Assembly (NCBI GenBank): GCA_947624245.1
Contig: CANQJL010000013.1
Span: 1 to 64,000 of the forward strand
Source of the DNA: an uncultured Acetatifactor sp.
GTDB taxonomy: Bacteria > Bacillota > Clostridia > Lachnospirales > Lachnospiraceae
Direction: 5' to 3'
DNA length: 64,000 nucleotides
Made by a program: the position numbers and the translations under genes
Part shown: positions 14,544 to 23,682 of the stretch, one piece after another
Numbering within the stretch: the first letter of the stretch is position 1
Layout of the letters: each line of letters starts with the position of its first letter
Notes under the pieces: model-generated
Databases searched by the model: none
Told to the model about the DNA's origin: nothing
What the model saw: only the letters and a program-made list of their open reading frames with translations

Positions 14544-15594
14544 TTATTCGCTTACGATCGCCTCATATCCTTCGGGGATCGTGATACCGAGCTGCTCACA
14601 GATCTCGGCATTGTACTTCTTGGTCACATTGGGAGCGAAACGCACATCCATGGTAGAGATATCTGCGCCCTCCTCAAGAATCTCATATGCCATCTCACCG
14701 GTGGCATAACCGAGATCGTAGTAGCTGATGGACAGCGTCGCAACGCCGCAGCCGCCGCAGATTCCCTCCTCACCCGCAATTACGGGCACCTTGGCGGGAA
14801 CCACAACATTGTATACGGTCTCCGTCACGTTGGCAAGGGTGTTGTCGGTAGGGATATAGAGCACATCGCACTCGCTTGCCGCCGTGGTCACAACGGACTG
14901 TACCTCATTGGTGTCCGCGATGCCGTATGTCTGGTAAGGAATATTGTCCTCCTCCAGCGCCTGGCTGAACAGCCGGATCTGATAATCGGAATTGGGCTCT
15001 GCCGTACAGTACAGAAGGCCTACCTTCTTTACGTCGGGGAACAGCTCCAGAACCATATCCTCCTGCTGGTCGATAGGAGCCAGGTCAGAGGTTCCGGAAA
15101 TATTTCTGCCGGTGGAACCGGTCCAGTCCGCAATCTCAAGCGCGGTGGCATAGTCGGTAATGGAAGTTCCGAGAATGGGAATGCTGGTGGTCGCTGCCGC
15201 AGCGCTCTGCAGAGGCGTGGTGGCATTCGCCAAGATCAAATCAACACCGTCGGACACAAAGCCGTTGCAGATGGTTCCTGCCACGTTCTGGTCGTTCTGT
15301 GCGTTCTGAAGCTGGAAGGTCACTCTGTCCGCTCCCAGTTTGTCTACCAGCGCGTCCTGAAATCCCTGCGTGGCCGCATCCAATGCGGGATGCTCCACCA
15401 GCTGACAGATGCCGATCGTGTATGCCCCCCCCGTTCGACGCGCTGTCTGCGCCGGTATCTTCACCGGCATCATTGCCTGTTTCAACATTTGCATTGCTGC
15501 TTTCCTCTGTGTTTCCGGCATCGCCGCCGCAGCCTGCCAGCATCGTCATTGCCAGCACTGCGGTAAGCAGTACGGAAAGAACTCTCTTCTTCAT
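14544..15594 (-). pseudogene. ABC transporter substrate-binding lipoprotein (PF04392 type), interrupted by a +1 frameshift in a G8 tract
   Basis: Binding component of the transporter. The signal peptide (MKKRVLSVLLTAVLAMTMLA, then GCGG with the lipid Cys) and an acidic Asn/Glu/Gly linker are in one frame (15594 down to about 15433). The whole mature domain (GGAYTIGICQLVEHPALDAA onward, to 14544) is in another. The two frames meet at a run of eight C on the plus strand (15425-15432); with seven, the product would be a seamless 349-residue protein. The mature domain has no stop or other damage. AAAGGAGG precedes the ATG. This may be a slippage-switchable gene, a fresh mutation or a sequencing error; the intact remainder argues against an old pseudogene. 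No T-box leader was found upstream. Confidence 0.85.
15425..15432. repeat. Homopolymer of eight (G8 on the coding strand)
   Basis: Lies in the linker between the lipoprotein signal and the mature domain of the binding protein; length 7 restores the frame, 8 breaks it. Confidence 0.9.
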
Positions 15595-15656
15595 AATTTT
15601 CTCCTCCTTTATCCTGTCGCCGCTTTTATCGTTTCAGGCGCGGCGCCATCTTGATA

Positions 15657-15685
15657 AATATAACTCATTTCCTATAGTTCGTCAA
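15657..15685 (-). promoter_or_regulatory. Promoter of the TrpXYZ-type transporter operon
   Basis: TTGACG (15680-15685), 17-nt spacer, TATATT (15657-15662). The leader to the ATG is about 55 nt with no recognisable riboswitch. Confidence 0.75.
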
Positions 15686-15732
15686 TATTTTTGATTTCTT
15701 TTTGTCCGTGCCACCTCGTTCGCACGGCTGTC

Positions 15733-16413
15733 TTACGGGGCTGCCGCCTGCTTCGGCACAATGTGCGCCTCGTCCTTATAGATACATTCCGCCGGTATTA
15801 CCCCTCTGACACAGGAGAGGGGATAGATATTTGTGTCCCTGCCCACTACGGTCCCGGGATTTAAGACGCTGTTGCAGCCCACCTCCACGCGGTCCCCCAG
15901 CATGGCGCCCATCTTTTTCAGGCCGGTGGCCACGGACGCCTCCCCCCTTGCCTTCACGATCACAAGCGTCTTATCGCTCTTTACGTTGGAGGTAATGGAG
16001 CCGGCTCCCATATGGGCCTTAAATCCCAGCACACTGTCGCCTACATAATTGTAATGGGGCACCTGGACCTTGTTGAACAGCACAACGTTTTTAAGCTCCG
16101 TGGAATTGCCTACAACGGCTCCCCTCCCCACAATGGCATTGCCGCGCACAAAGGCACAGTGGCGGATCTCCGCCTCCTCATCTACGATCAGGGGGCCGTT
16201 CAGAGCTGCCGTGGGCGCCACCTTCGCGCTTTTGGCGATCCAGATGTCCTCCCCGCGCTTCTCGTACAGATCCGAAGGGAGTTTCTCGCCCAGGGAAATG
16301 ATGAAGTCGTGAATCTTCGGCAGGACCTCCCAGGGGTAGACCGCTCCCGCAAAAAGCTCAGCGGCTATGGTCTCATTTAAGTCGTAAAGCTCAGCTACAG
16401 TCATATTATTCAT
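15733..16413 (-). CDS. Left-handed beta-helix (hexapeptide repeat) protein, GlmU C-half-like
   Basis: 226-residue protein. After a helical N-terminus (about 1-60), hexapeptide turns form a left-handed beta-helix (about 65-205), seen as IWIAKSAKVAPTAALNGPLIV and IVGRGAVVGNSTELKNVVLF-type repeats. The arrangement resembles the acetyltransferase half of GlmU or sugar nucleotidyltransferases without the nucleotidyltransferase domain. The conserved histidine-lysine placement needed for acetyl transfer cannot be confirmed by eye, so the substrate is open. AGGAAGG lies before the ATG, 7 nt away. It follows topB by 15 nt in the same direction. Confidence 0.75.
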   Translation of the reverse strand: MNNMTVAELYDLNETIAAELFAGAVYPWEVLPKIHDFIISLGEKLPSDLYEKRGEDIWIAKSAKVAPTAALNGPLIVDEEAEIRHCAFVRGNAIVGRGAVVGNSTELKNVVLFNKVQVPHYNYVGDSVLGFKAHMGAGSITSNVKSDKTLVIVKARGEASVATGLKKMGAMLGDRVEVGCNSVLNPGTVVGRDTNIYPLSCVRGVIPAECIYKDEAHIVPKQAAAP

Positions 16414-16428
16414 ATCAAACCTTCCTCT

Positions 16429-18417
16429 TTATCGATAATTTTGAGCGGCCTCTCTGAACTGGGTGTACAGAGCCTGCTGATTGTTCAGATTCTTTACATA
16501 TTCCGTGCGCCGGCTCACGAAGCCCGTCAGCTTCTCCATATACTCCTGCGATGTGGTATCGCCCTGCGCCACTTGGGTCAGTCCCTTTTCCCAGCTTGCG
16601 GTCAGCGCCGGATCGAGCAGCGGTCTGATGGAGCTTTTCACCACGTCGTAGATCATCTCCCCCATCAGAGTGGGCGTCAGCACCTGGGTCTTTTTATTCA
16701 GCGCCAGATACTCGATGTTCACCAGCTTTTTCAGTATCTCCGCACGGGTGGCGCTGGTTCCGATGCCGCTTCCTTTGATCTGGGCGCGCAGCTCCTCGTC
16801 CTCGATGAACTGTCCCGCATTTTCCATGGTAAGTATGATGCTTCCGGAGGTATAACGTTTGGGCGGCGAGGTCTCTCCCTCCTTGATCTCATAGGAATCC
16901 GCCCCGACCCGATCGCCCTTTTTCAGATTCGTCAGAAGCTTTGTCAGCTCCTCGTCGTTCAGCTCCGTCTCCTGACTCTCGCCGGACGCGTCCTTCTTAA
17001 AGGAATACCCCGTCACCTTCAGATAGCCCTCCTGCGCCAGCACCTTGAAGTTCGCAAAAAAGCGCTCCTCCTTCACGCCAATCTTCAGGGCGAATTTCCG
17101 GTATACCGCCGCCGGATAGAAAATGCTTAAGAACCTCCTCACGATCACCTCGTACACCTTTCGGGACAGCTCCGCCAGACTGCTCAGACTGCCGAGCCCC
17201 TGTCCCGTGGGAATGATCGCATAGTGATCCGTGATCTGCTTGTCGTTGGTATATCGCGATTTTGCAATTCCCTTGAAGCTGCCGTTCTCCATAATTTCCG
17301 CCACGAAGGGTCCCACCGGTCCGTAGTTCTTCAATCCGGCCAGATTTTTGTGGATCTCCTTTGCCACGGCGGTGGACAGCACTCTCGCGTCCGTTCGAGG
17401 ATAGGTCACCAGCTTTCTCTCGTACAGCTCCTGCACCACCCGCAGCGTCTCGTCGGGGCTGATCTTGAACAGCTTGGAGCATTCGTTTTGAAGCTCCGCA
17501 AGATTAAACAAAAGCGGCGCATTCCTGTTCTCCGTCTTTTTTTCAATGCTCTCCACGATGCAGTCGCCCGCGGGCTCCTGCTCCAGATGCGCGATCAGCT
17601 GCTCTGCCGCTTCCCTTTCTTTAAAACCGTTCTCTTTATAGAGCTTGGGCGACTGATACCAGGCGGAACCCTCGACGGCCTTCCACTCCGCCGCAAACGC
17701 CTTGCCCTGCAGATTAAAATTTCCCAGCACACGATAAAAAGGCGTCTTTACAAAACTGCGGATCTCCCTCTCCCTGTTGACCACGATGCCAAGCACACAG
17801 GTCATCACACGTCCCACCGATATCACCGCTTTATCGCGCTTCAGATAATCCCTTACCGTCCGGCCGTACTTCAGGGTAAGCACTCTGGAGAAATTTATCC
17901 CCATCAGATAGTCTTCCTTTGCGCGCAGATAAGCGGCATTGCTCAGGTTGTCGTACTCGGACAGATCCTTTGCCTCGCGTATGCCGCGCAGAATTTCCTC
18001 CTCCGTCTGGGAGTCGATCCAGACGCGCTTTCTCTCTTTGCCTGTGACTCCCGACATCTGCTCCACCAGACGATAAATGTACTCTCCCTCCCGTCCGGAG
18101 TCGGTGCACACATAGATCGTGTCCACATCGGGCCGTTTCATCAGAGAGCTCACCACAGTATATTGTTTTCTGGCGCTGTCGATGACCTCGTATTTGAATT
18201 CTTCCGGCAGGAAGGGAATCGTGTCAAAGCTCCAGCGCCTGTATTTTTCATCGTAGGCGTCCGGATAGCTCATGGTGACAAGATGCCCCACGCACCATGT
18301 CACGATGGAATCCTGCGATTCCAGATATCCGTCATAAGATGCGGCGTTGATTTTCAGTGCGCTTGCAAATTCTCTGGCAACGCTGGGCTTTTCCGCAATA
18401 AACAGACTTTTCCCCAC
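16429..18417 (-). CDS. topB: DNA topoisomerase III
   Basis: Type IA topoisomerase that relaxes negative supercoils and unlinks DNA strands. In the 662-residue protein the Toprim part starts with SLFIAEKPSVAREFA and contains the metal-binding CTDSGREGE (104-112). The active-site tyrosine is Tyr339 in LVTYPRTDAR. The C-terminal zinc-binding extension of longer relatives is absent. The start is a GTG at 18417 with GGAG 10 nt upstream; the first residues GKSLFIAEKPS match the family start. It lies between the EAL protein gene and the beta-helix gene in one direction. Chromosomal TopB rather than a conjugative-element copy is inferred from the housekeeping neighbours. Confidence 0.93.
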   Translation of the reverse strand: MGKSLFIAEKPSVAREFASALKINAASYDGYLESQDSIVTWCVGHLVTMSYPDAYDEKYRRWSFDTIPFLPEEFKYEVIDSARKQYTVVSSLMKRPDVDTIYVCTDSGREGEYIYRLVEQMSGVTGKERKRVWIDSQTEEEILRGIREAKDLSEYDNLSNAAYLRAKEDYLMGINFSRVLTLKYGRTVRDYLKRDKAVISVGRVMTCVLGIVVNREREIRSFVKTPFYRVLGNFNLQGKAFAAEWKAVEGSAWYQSPKLYKENGFKEREAAEQLIAHLEQEPAGDCIVESIEKKTENRNAPLLFNLAELQNECSKLFKISPDETLRVVQELYERKLVTYPRTDARVLSTAVAKEIHKNLAGLKNYGPVGPFVAEIMENGSFKGIAKSRYTNDKQITDHYAIIPTGQGLGSLSSLAELSRKVYEVIVRRFLSIFYPAAVYRKFALKIGVKEERFFANFKVLAQEGYLKVTGYSFKKDASGESQETELNDEELTKLLTNLKKGDRVGADSYEIKEGETSPPKRYTSGSIILTMENAGQFIEDEELRAQIKGSGIGTSATRAEILKKLVNIEYLALNKKTQVLTPTLMGEMIYDVVKSSIRPLLDPALTASWEKGLTQVAQGDTTSQEYMEKLTGFVSRRTEYVKNLNNQQALYTQFREAAQNYR

Positions 18418-18465
18418 AGATTTCCGTCTCCTTTAATCATTGTACCGGACAAAGTGAAGGCAGCC

Positions 18466-20196
18466 TTAATCCAGGCTGCCCGCAAAGACCTTTTCTACTT
18501 CCGTCGCCGGCAGCGGCTTACTGAACAGGTACCCCTGAAGTACGTCGCAGCCGATAGAATGCAGATATTTATACTGCTGTTCCTCTTCCACGCCCTCTGC
18601 AATGGATTCAAATCCCAAGGATTTCACCATATTCAGTATGGACTCCGTGATCACTCTGGTGGAGGGATCCGTCAGGACCGTGTCGATGAACGACTTGTCG
18701 ATCTTCAGAGTGTCTATTGGCAGCTTTTTCAGGTAGGACAGGGAAGAGAATCCCGTGCCGAAATCGTCCAGCGATATCCTGATGCCGTAGCCACGAAGCA
18801 GCTTTAATTTCTCGGACACGGCGTTAAAGTCATCGATCAGCACGCTCTCCGTGATCTCCAGCTCGATCTCAAAGGGCTTGACCTGATATCTGTTCATCAC
18901 CTCGAGCAGAAAATCCACAAAGTCATCTTTTTTGTACTGAAGCGCCGAGATATTGATGGACATGATAAAGGGAAATCCGAACTGCTGCCTCCAGGCCGCA
19001 TACTGTCTGATGCTCTCCTCCACCACCCATCTCCCGATAGGCACGATCGTGCCGTTCTTCTCGGCCACGGGAATGAACGTGTCCGGACTTACGATCTCCC
19101 CCTCCTGATTATGCCAGCGGATCAGGGCCTCCACGCCTCTCAGACGCTTGTTGCCGGTGTAATACTGAGGCTGATAATACAGCTCGAAATCTCTGTTGAT
19201 CACGGCCTGCTTCAGTCGGTTCTCCACCTCCACCGAGTTCAGGAAATCATCGAGGATCGGCACGTTAAAATACTGTATGTTGTTGCGGCCCGTGGCCTTC
19301 ACCTTGAACACCACCAGCTCGGCATAATTGATCAGCTCCAGAGCGGAACGGGCGGCCTCCGGGTACTCCGCAACGCCCACGCTGACCGTGATATTCACCG
19401 CGGAGCCGTCGCTCAGCACAAAGGGCTGCTTCGTCCGGCTGCGGATCGCCTTATAGATCTGCTCCGGCGTCCTTGTGCCCGACGGATCGTAGATGGCAAT
19501 GCCGTACACGTCGCGGTGCAGGTGACAGGCAATGACATTTTCTCTGCAAAGATCCTTCAGAAAGACGCCGAACTGCTGCACCAGCTCATCTCCCATGACG
19601 ATTCCCATGCCGTCATTGACCTTGTTGAACTCATCAATGTCAATGTTCATCACACTGACGACGCTGTTGGTCTCCGCTGCCTTTCTGATATACTCGCTCA
19701 GAAGCTGCACGAAGTAATTGCGGTTGTAAAGCCCCGTCAGGCTGTCGTAATACGCCATGTAGAGCAGTTCTTCGTCCTTGTATCGCTGCTTTGTGACATT
19801 GCTGATATAGATGACCTTGTCGGTGGGATTTCCGGAATTGTCATAATACACTTTGGTGCGAAACTGCAGCCAGATGCGCTTCTCCTTCATCAGACATTCC
19901 TCAACGGCGTTCTCCCTGCCGCTTTTTTCCAGATAGAGCACCTCATAAAGCCGGGACCGGCCGGATTCGTCGTCTGCCGCGTTTTCCAATATTTTTGCGA
20001 TATCCGCCGTATCCTTGATCTCAAAATCAAAGAAATCCTTCCACTGACCGAGAACGGTCACCTTCTTTCTGTCAAAGGAATAATACAGAATGGCTTCCTC
20101 AGACGATTCACAGACCATCTGATACATTCTTTCCTTTTCCGTAAGCTTTTGGTTCATTGCCTTCAACAGATCCAGCTTATAGTGCAGTTCGCTCAT
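18466..20196 (-). CDS. Cyclic-di-GMP phosphodiesterase: PAS-like, degenerate GGDEF, intact EAL
   Basis: 576-residue cytosolic signalling protein. An N-terminal PAS-like sensor (about 25-140) precedes a GGDEF domain (about 145-310) that starts well (DSLTGLYNRNYF) but has HRDVY (227-231) where GGDEF should be, so it should not make c-di-GMP. The EAL domain (about 335-575) keeps the catalytic set: VEALIRW (Glu356), the ELEITES segment, SLDDFGTGFSS, KIDKSF, AEGVE and QGYLFSKP. It should therefore hydrolyse c-di-GMP, possibly with GTP-responsive control from the GGDEF domain. AAGGAGG precedes the ATG. The gene lies between asd and topB; no link to those functions is obvious. Confidence 0.9.
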   Translation of the reverse strand: MSELHYKLDLLKAMNQKLTEKERMYQMVCESSEEAILYYSFDRKKVTVLGQWKDFFDFEIKDTADIAKILENAADDESGRSRLYEVLYLEKSGRENAVEECLMKEKRIWLQFRTKVYYDNSGNPTDKVIYISNVTKQRYKDEELLYMAYYDSLTGLYNRNYFVQLLSEYIRKAAETNSVVSVMNIDIDEFNKVNDGMGIVMGDELVQQFGVFLKDLCRENVIACHLHRDVYGIAIYDPSGTRTPEQIYKAIRSRTKQPFVLSDGSAVNITVSVGVAEYPEAARSALELINYAELVVFKVKATGRNNIQYFNVPILDDFLNSVEVENRLKQAVINRDFELYYQPQYYTGNKRLRGVEALIRWHNQEGEIVSPDTFIPVAEKNGTIVPIGRWVVEESIRQYAAWRQQFGFPFIMSINISALQYKKDDFVDFLLEVMNRYQVKPFEIELEITESVLIDDFNAVSEKLKLLRGYGIRISLDDFGTGFSSLSYLKKLPIDTLKIDKSFIDTVLTDPSTRVITESILNMVKSLGFESIAEGVEEEQQYKYLHSIGCDVLQGYLFSKPLPATEVEKVFAGSLD

Positions 20197-20230
20197 ATAA
20201 ATGCCTCCTTGGCAAAAGCGGTGGTGTCGG

Positions 20231-21319
20231 TCATTCCTTCGGGGTGATATACCCCTGTGCCTTCAGCAGCTCCGCGCACAGAATCGCACCTCCTGCCGCG
20301 CCCCTCACGGTATTGTGAGAAAGACCTACAAATTTATAGTCATAGATAGTATCTTCTCTCAGACGTCCCACGGTGACTCCCATGCCGTTCTCGTAATCCA
20401 CATCCATCGTCACCTGAGGTCTGTCGTCCTCCTGTACGTAACGTATGAACTGCTTCGGAGCGCTGGGAAGCTTCAGCCGCTGGGGCTCTCCGCTGAAGGA
20501 GTTCAGCTTCTCGATCAGCTGTTCCTTTGTGGGCTTCTTCTTGAACTTCACGAACACGGCTGCCGTATGTCCGTTCAGGACAGGCACTCTGATACACTGG
20601 CAGGTGATCACAGGGCCCTCGGCGGGAACGATCACGCCGTCCTGTATCTTACCCCAGATGCGCAGCGGCTCCTTCTCGCTCTTCTCCTCCTCGCCGCCGA
20701 TGTAGGGAATGATATTTCCCACCATCTCGGGCCAGTCCCTGAAGGTCTTCCCTGCGCCGGAGATGGCCTGATAGGTGGTGGCCACTACCTCCGTGGGCTC
20801 AAATTCCTTCCATGCGGTGAGCACGGGAGCATAGCTCTGAATGGAGCAGTTGGGCTTCACGGCTACAAAGCCTCTCTGCGTGCCCAGTCTCTTTCTCTGA
20901 TATTCGATGACCTTCATATGTTCCGGATTGATCTCCGGCACCACCATGGGAACATCGGGCGTCCATCTGTGGGCGCTGTTATTCGATACAACGGGAGTCT
21001 CCGTCTTGGCGTAGTCCTCCTCGATCTTTCTGATCTCTTCCTTTGTCATGTCAACGGCGCTGAACACGAAATCCACCTGGGAAGCCACTGCCTCCACCTC
21101 ATTGACGTTCATGACCACGATGTCCTTCACCGCTTCCGGCATGGGCGTATCCATCTTCCATCTGTCGCCTACGGCCTCCTGATAGGTCTTCCCCGCGGAA
21201 CGGGGGCTTGCCGCAATGGTCGTCACCTCGAACCAGGGGTGGTTCTCCAGCAGAGCAATAAATCTCTGGCCCACCATGCCTGTTCCTCCTAAAATTCCGA
21301 CTTTCAGTTTCTCGCTCAT
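20231..21319 (-). CDS. asd: Aspartate-semialdehyde dehydrogenase (archaeal/fungal-type)
   Basis: Makes L-aspartate semialdehyde from aspartyl phosphate with NADPH, the branch point to lysine, diaminopimelate, threonine and methionine. The 362-residue protein starts with the Rossmann motif GILGGTGMVGQRF and has the catalytic Cys158 in VKPNCSIQSY. The motif context and MVVPEINPEH place it in the archaeal/fungal subgroup rather than the classical bacterial one. The ATG at 21319 has GAGGAG 5 nt upstream and begins exactly at the conserved N-terminus; the open frame upstream, inside argH, is not real. argH lies 49 nt upstream in the same direction. Confidence 0.95.
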   Translation of the reverse strand: MSEKLKVGILGGTGMVGQRFIALLENHPWFEVTTIAASPRSAGKTYQEAVGDRWKMDTPMPEAVKDIVVMNVNEVEAVASQVDFVFSAVDMTKEEIRKIEEDYAKTETPVVSNNSAHRWTPDVPMVVPEINPEHMKVIEYQRKRLGTQRGFVAVKPNCSIQSYAPVLTAWKEFEPTEVVATTYQAISGAGKTFRDWPEMVGNIIPYIGGEEEKSEKEPLRIWGKIQDGVIVPAEGPVITCQCIRVPVLNGHTAAVFVKFKKKPTKEQLIEKLNSFSGEPQRLKLPSAPKQFIRYVQEDDRPQVTMDVDYENGMGVTVGRLREDTIYDYKFVGLSHNTVRGAAGGAILCAELLKAQGYITPKE

Positions 21320-21368
21320 ATTTTCTCCTCTTTCTGCCGCCTGATATGCGTCCTGTTCTTTCCGCAAT

Positions 21369-22778
21369 TCAAGATCCGATTTTCTGCAATGTGCGACCCT
21401 TCTGCTCCTCCAACCACTTTCTGTACGCATAAATCGTCCTTCGCATGGTCTCGGGACCCGGGCCTCCTGTGGTAAGCCTCTTCTCCACACAGGTCTTCAG
21501 AGATATGGCCTCATAGACGTCCTCCCCGAACTTATCGCTGATGCCCTGCAGCTCCTCCAGGGAGAGCTTGTCAATGGAGGTATCCTTCTCTATGCAGTAC
21601 AGCACCAGCCTTCCCACAATGCCGTGAGCATCTCTGAACGGAACTCCCTTTCCCACAAGGTAATCCGCGGCGTCCGTGGCATTGGTAAAGCCGTTCATGG
21701 CGCTCTCCGCCATGCGGTCCTTGTTGAATTTCATGGTCCGCAGCATTCCCGTAAAGAGCGCAAGGCAGTCGGATACGGTGTCCATGGCGTCAAATGCCGC
21801 CTCCTTGTCCTCCTGCATGTCTTTGTTGTATGCCAGCGGAAGTCCCTTCATGGTGGTAAGCAGACTCATCAGCGCGCCGTACACGCGTCCTGTCTTGCCC
21901 CGCACCAGCTCGGCGATATCGGGATTCTTTTTCTGGGGCATAATGCTGCTTCCGGTGGAATAGGCATCGTCAAGCTCCACAAAACGGTACTCGTTGGAGT
22001 TCCAGATGATGATCTCCTCGCAGAATCGGCTCAGATGCATCATGATGGTGGCCAGCGCCGCCAGAAATTCGATCAGATAGTCCCTGTCGGAAACGGAATC
22101 CATACTGTTCATGGTAGGCCCCTTGAATTTAAGCTGCCGCGCCACATACTCCCTGTCCAGAGGGTATGTGGTGCCGGCCAGAGCTCCCGCCCCCAGGGGA
22201 CAGTAATTCATTCTCTCATATATGTCCGACATGCGCTGTCTGTCGCGCCTGAACATCTCGAAATAGGCTCCGTAGTGGTGAGCAAGCGTAATGGGCTGGG
22301 CCTTCTGCAGGTGCGTGAAGCCGGGCATGTAGGTGGAGAGATTCTCCTCCATGGTCCCTAAGATCACCTCCAGCAGCTCCTCCAAAAGCTTCGCCGTCTC
22401 CACAACACGGTATCTGGTGTAGAGGCGCATGTCCAGAGCGACCTGGTCATTGCGGCTTCTTCCCGTGTGCATCTTTTTGCCGGCGTCTCCGATGCGCTCG
22501 ATCAGAACGGCTTCCACGAAGCTGTGAATGTCTTCGCAGCGTTCGTCGATTTCCAGACTGCCGCTTACCACGTCGCGGCTGATGCCCTGCAGTCCCTCTA
22601 TGATCAGCTTTCCCTCGGCATCGGTCAGAATCCCCTGCTTTGCCAGCATGTCCACATGGGCGATGCTTCCCTCGATATCCTGACAGAACAGGCGCTTGTC
22701 AAATCCAATGGACGCATTGAAGTCATAGACCTTCCTGTCGGTCTCCTTGGTAAAGCGTCCTCCCCACAATTGTGCCAT
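21369..22778 (-). CDS. argH: Argininosuccinate lyase
   Basis: Cleaves argininosuccinate to arginine and fumarate, the last step of arginine synthesis. The 469-residue protein is standard in length and shows the superfamily signature GSSIMPQKKNPD plus the N-terminal MAQLWGGRFTKETD typical of ArgH. GGGAG precedes the ATG. It is the first gene after a strong promoter (22827-22855) and is followed by asd, so the two may share a transcript. argG is not in this window. Confidence 0.97.
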   Translation of the reverse strand: MAQLWGGRFTKETDRKVYDFNASIGFDKRLFCQDIEGSIAHVDMLAKQGILTDAEGKLIIEGLQGISRDVVSGSLEIDERCEDIHSFVEAVLIERIGDAGKKMHTGRSRNDQVALDMRLYTRYRVVETAKLLEELLEVILGTMEENLSTYMPGFTHLQKAQPITLAHHYGAYFEMFRRDRQRMSDIYERMNYCPLGAGALAGTTYPLDREYVARQLKFKGPTMNSMDSVSDRDYLIEFLAALATIMMHLSRFCEEIIIWNSNEYRFVELDDAYSTGSSIMPQKKNPDIAELVRGKTGRVYGALMSLLTTMKGLPLAYNKDMQEDKEAAFDAMDTVSDCLALFTGMLRTMKFNKDRMAESAMNGFTNATDAADYLVGKGVPFRDAHGIVGRLVLYCIEKDTSIDKLSLEELQGISDKFGEDVYEAISLKTCVEKRLTTGGPGPETMRRTIYAYRKWLEEQKGRTLQKIGS

Positions 22779-22826
22779 GTTTTCTCTCCCGCCGCAACCC
22801 GTCTTGAACGATTGCGCTTACCAATC

Positions 22827-22855
22827 ATATTACCATAAAAGACAGGATAGTGCAA
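22827..22855 (-). promoter_or_regulatory. argH promoter
   Basis: TTGCAC (22850-22855), 17-nt spacer, TAATAT (22827-22832), about 40 nt before the ribosome site. The gap is shared with the divergent ABC pair. Confidence 0.75.
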
Positions 22856-22914
22856 GTAACTCCTTTTTCCCTCCCCACATACATTAACATAAATAAGTAT
22901 AAGAGGAAAACCCA

Positions 22915-23682
22915 ATGCCTAACATTCTGGAATTAAAGAATATCGGTTACTCCTATCACAGCCTGCACGGGGAGACAAAGGCCCTGCAGGATATCTCCTT
23001 CGGGGTCGGTGAGGGAGAATTTGTGGCGATCGTAGGCCCCAGCGGCTGCGGAAAGACCACGCTCCTCTCGATCATAGCGGGATTGCTCGTCCCCGAGCAG
23101 GGCACCATTCTGGTGAACAATCCCGACGGTTCCCTGCGCTATCCCAAGATCGGCTATATGCTCCAGCGCGACCATCTCTTTGAATGGCGCACGGTCTACC
23201 GCAACGTGACGCTGGGGCTTGAGATCCACAAGCAGCTCACTCCCGACCGTCTCGAGAAGGTGGATCGTCTTCTGAAGGAATACGGATTGGACAAATTCCG
23301 CGACAAACGCCCCAGCGAGCTTTCCGGCGGCATGAAGCAGCGGGCGGCCTTGATCCGCACTCTGGCTTTGGAACCGCAGCTCCTTTTGCTCGACGAACCC
23401 TTCAGCGCTCTGGATTACCAGACCAGGCTCATGGTCTCCGCCGATATCTGTCATCTGATCCGAGAGGCGGGCAAGACCATGATCATCATCACTCACGATC
23501 TTGCGGAGGCCATCAGTCTGGCGGACAGAGTCATCGTGCTCTCCGGCCGTCCGGCGTCGGTGAGAAACGAGATGCCCGTAAAGCTGACGCTGAGGGACGA
23601 TTCCCCTCTGGCAGCGAGAAACGCGCCGGAATTTCAGAATTACTTTACCAGACTATGGGAGGACCTGACACATGAAGACTGA
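22915..23682 (+). CDS. ABC transporter ATP-binding protein, TauB/SsuB-like
   Basis: ATPase of a nitrate/sulfonate/taurine-type importer, 255 residues. Walker A GPSGCGKTTLL, signature LSGGMKQRAALIRTL, Walker B LLLLDEPFSALD and the H-loop IIITHDLAEA are all intact. GAGG lies 8 nt before the ATG. It overlaps the permease gene by 11 nt, with the permease ribosome site inside its last codons. This subfamily also includes thiamine-precursor transporters, and with no binding-protein gene present the substrate cannot be named. Confidence 0.92.
   Translation: MPNILELKNIGYSYHSLHGETKALQDISFGVGEGEFVAIVGPSGCGKTTLLSIIAGLLVPEQGTILVNNPDGSLRYPKIGYMLQRDHLFEWRTVYRNVTLGLEIHKQLTPDRLEKVDRLLKEYGLDKFRDKRPSELSGGMKQRAALIRTLALEPQLLLLDEPFSALDYQTRLMVSADICHLIREAGKTMIIITHDLAEAISLADRVIVLSGRPASVRNEMPVKLTLRDDSPLAARNAPEFQNYFTRLWEDLTHED

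Noticed and set aside
15704..15731. T-box-like GAGGTGGCAC stretch within a 6-bp hairpin upstream of the TrpXYZ-type operon (minus strand)
   Set aside because: It lies upstream of the promoter at 15657-15685 rather than in the leader, no specifier or antiterminator stems are visible, and no U-run follows. At most a weak end signal of the preceding beta-helix gene.
17224..18807. Long open frame of about 527 codons on the plus strand over topB and the EAL gene
   Set aside because: Antisense to two clearly conserved genes; low-complexity His/Leu/Arg composition with no domain. Same judgement for plus-strand frames at 918-2108, 35315-37051, 38899-39954 and 58223-59890.
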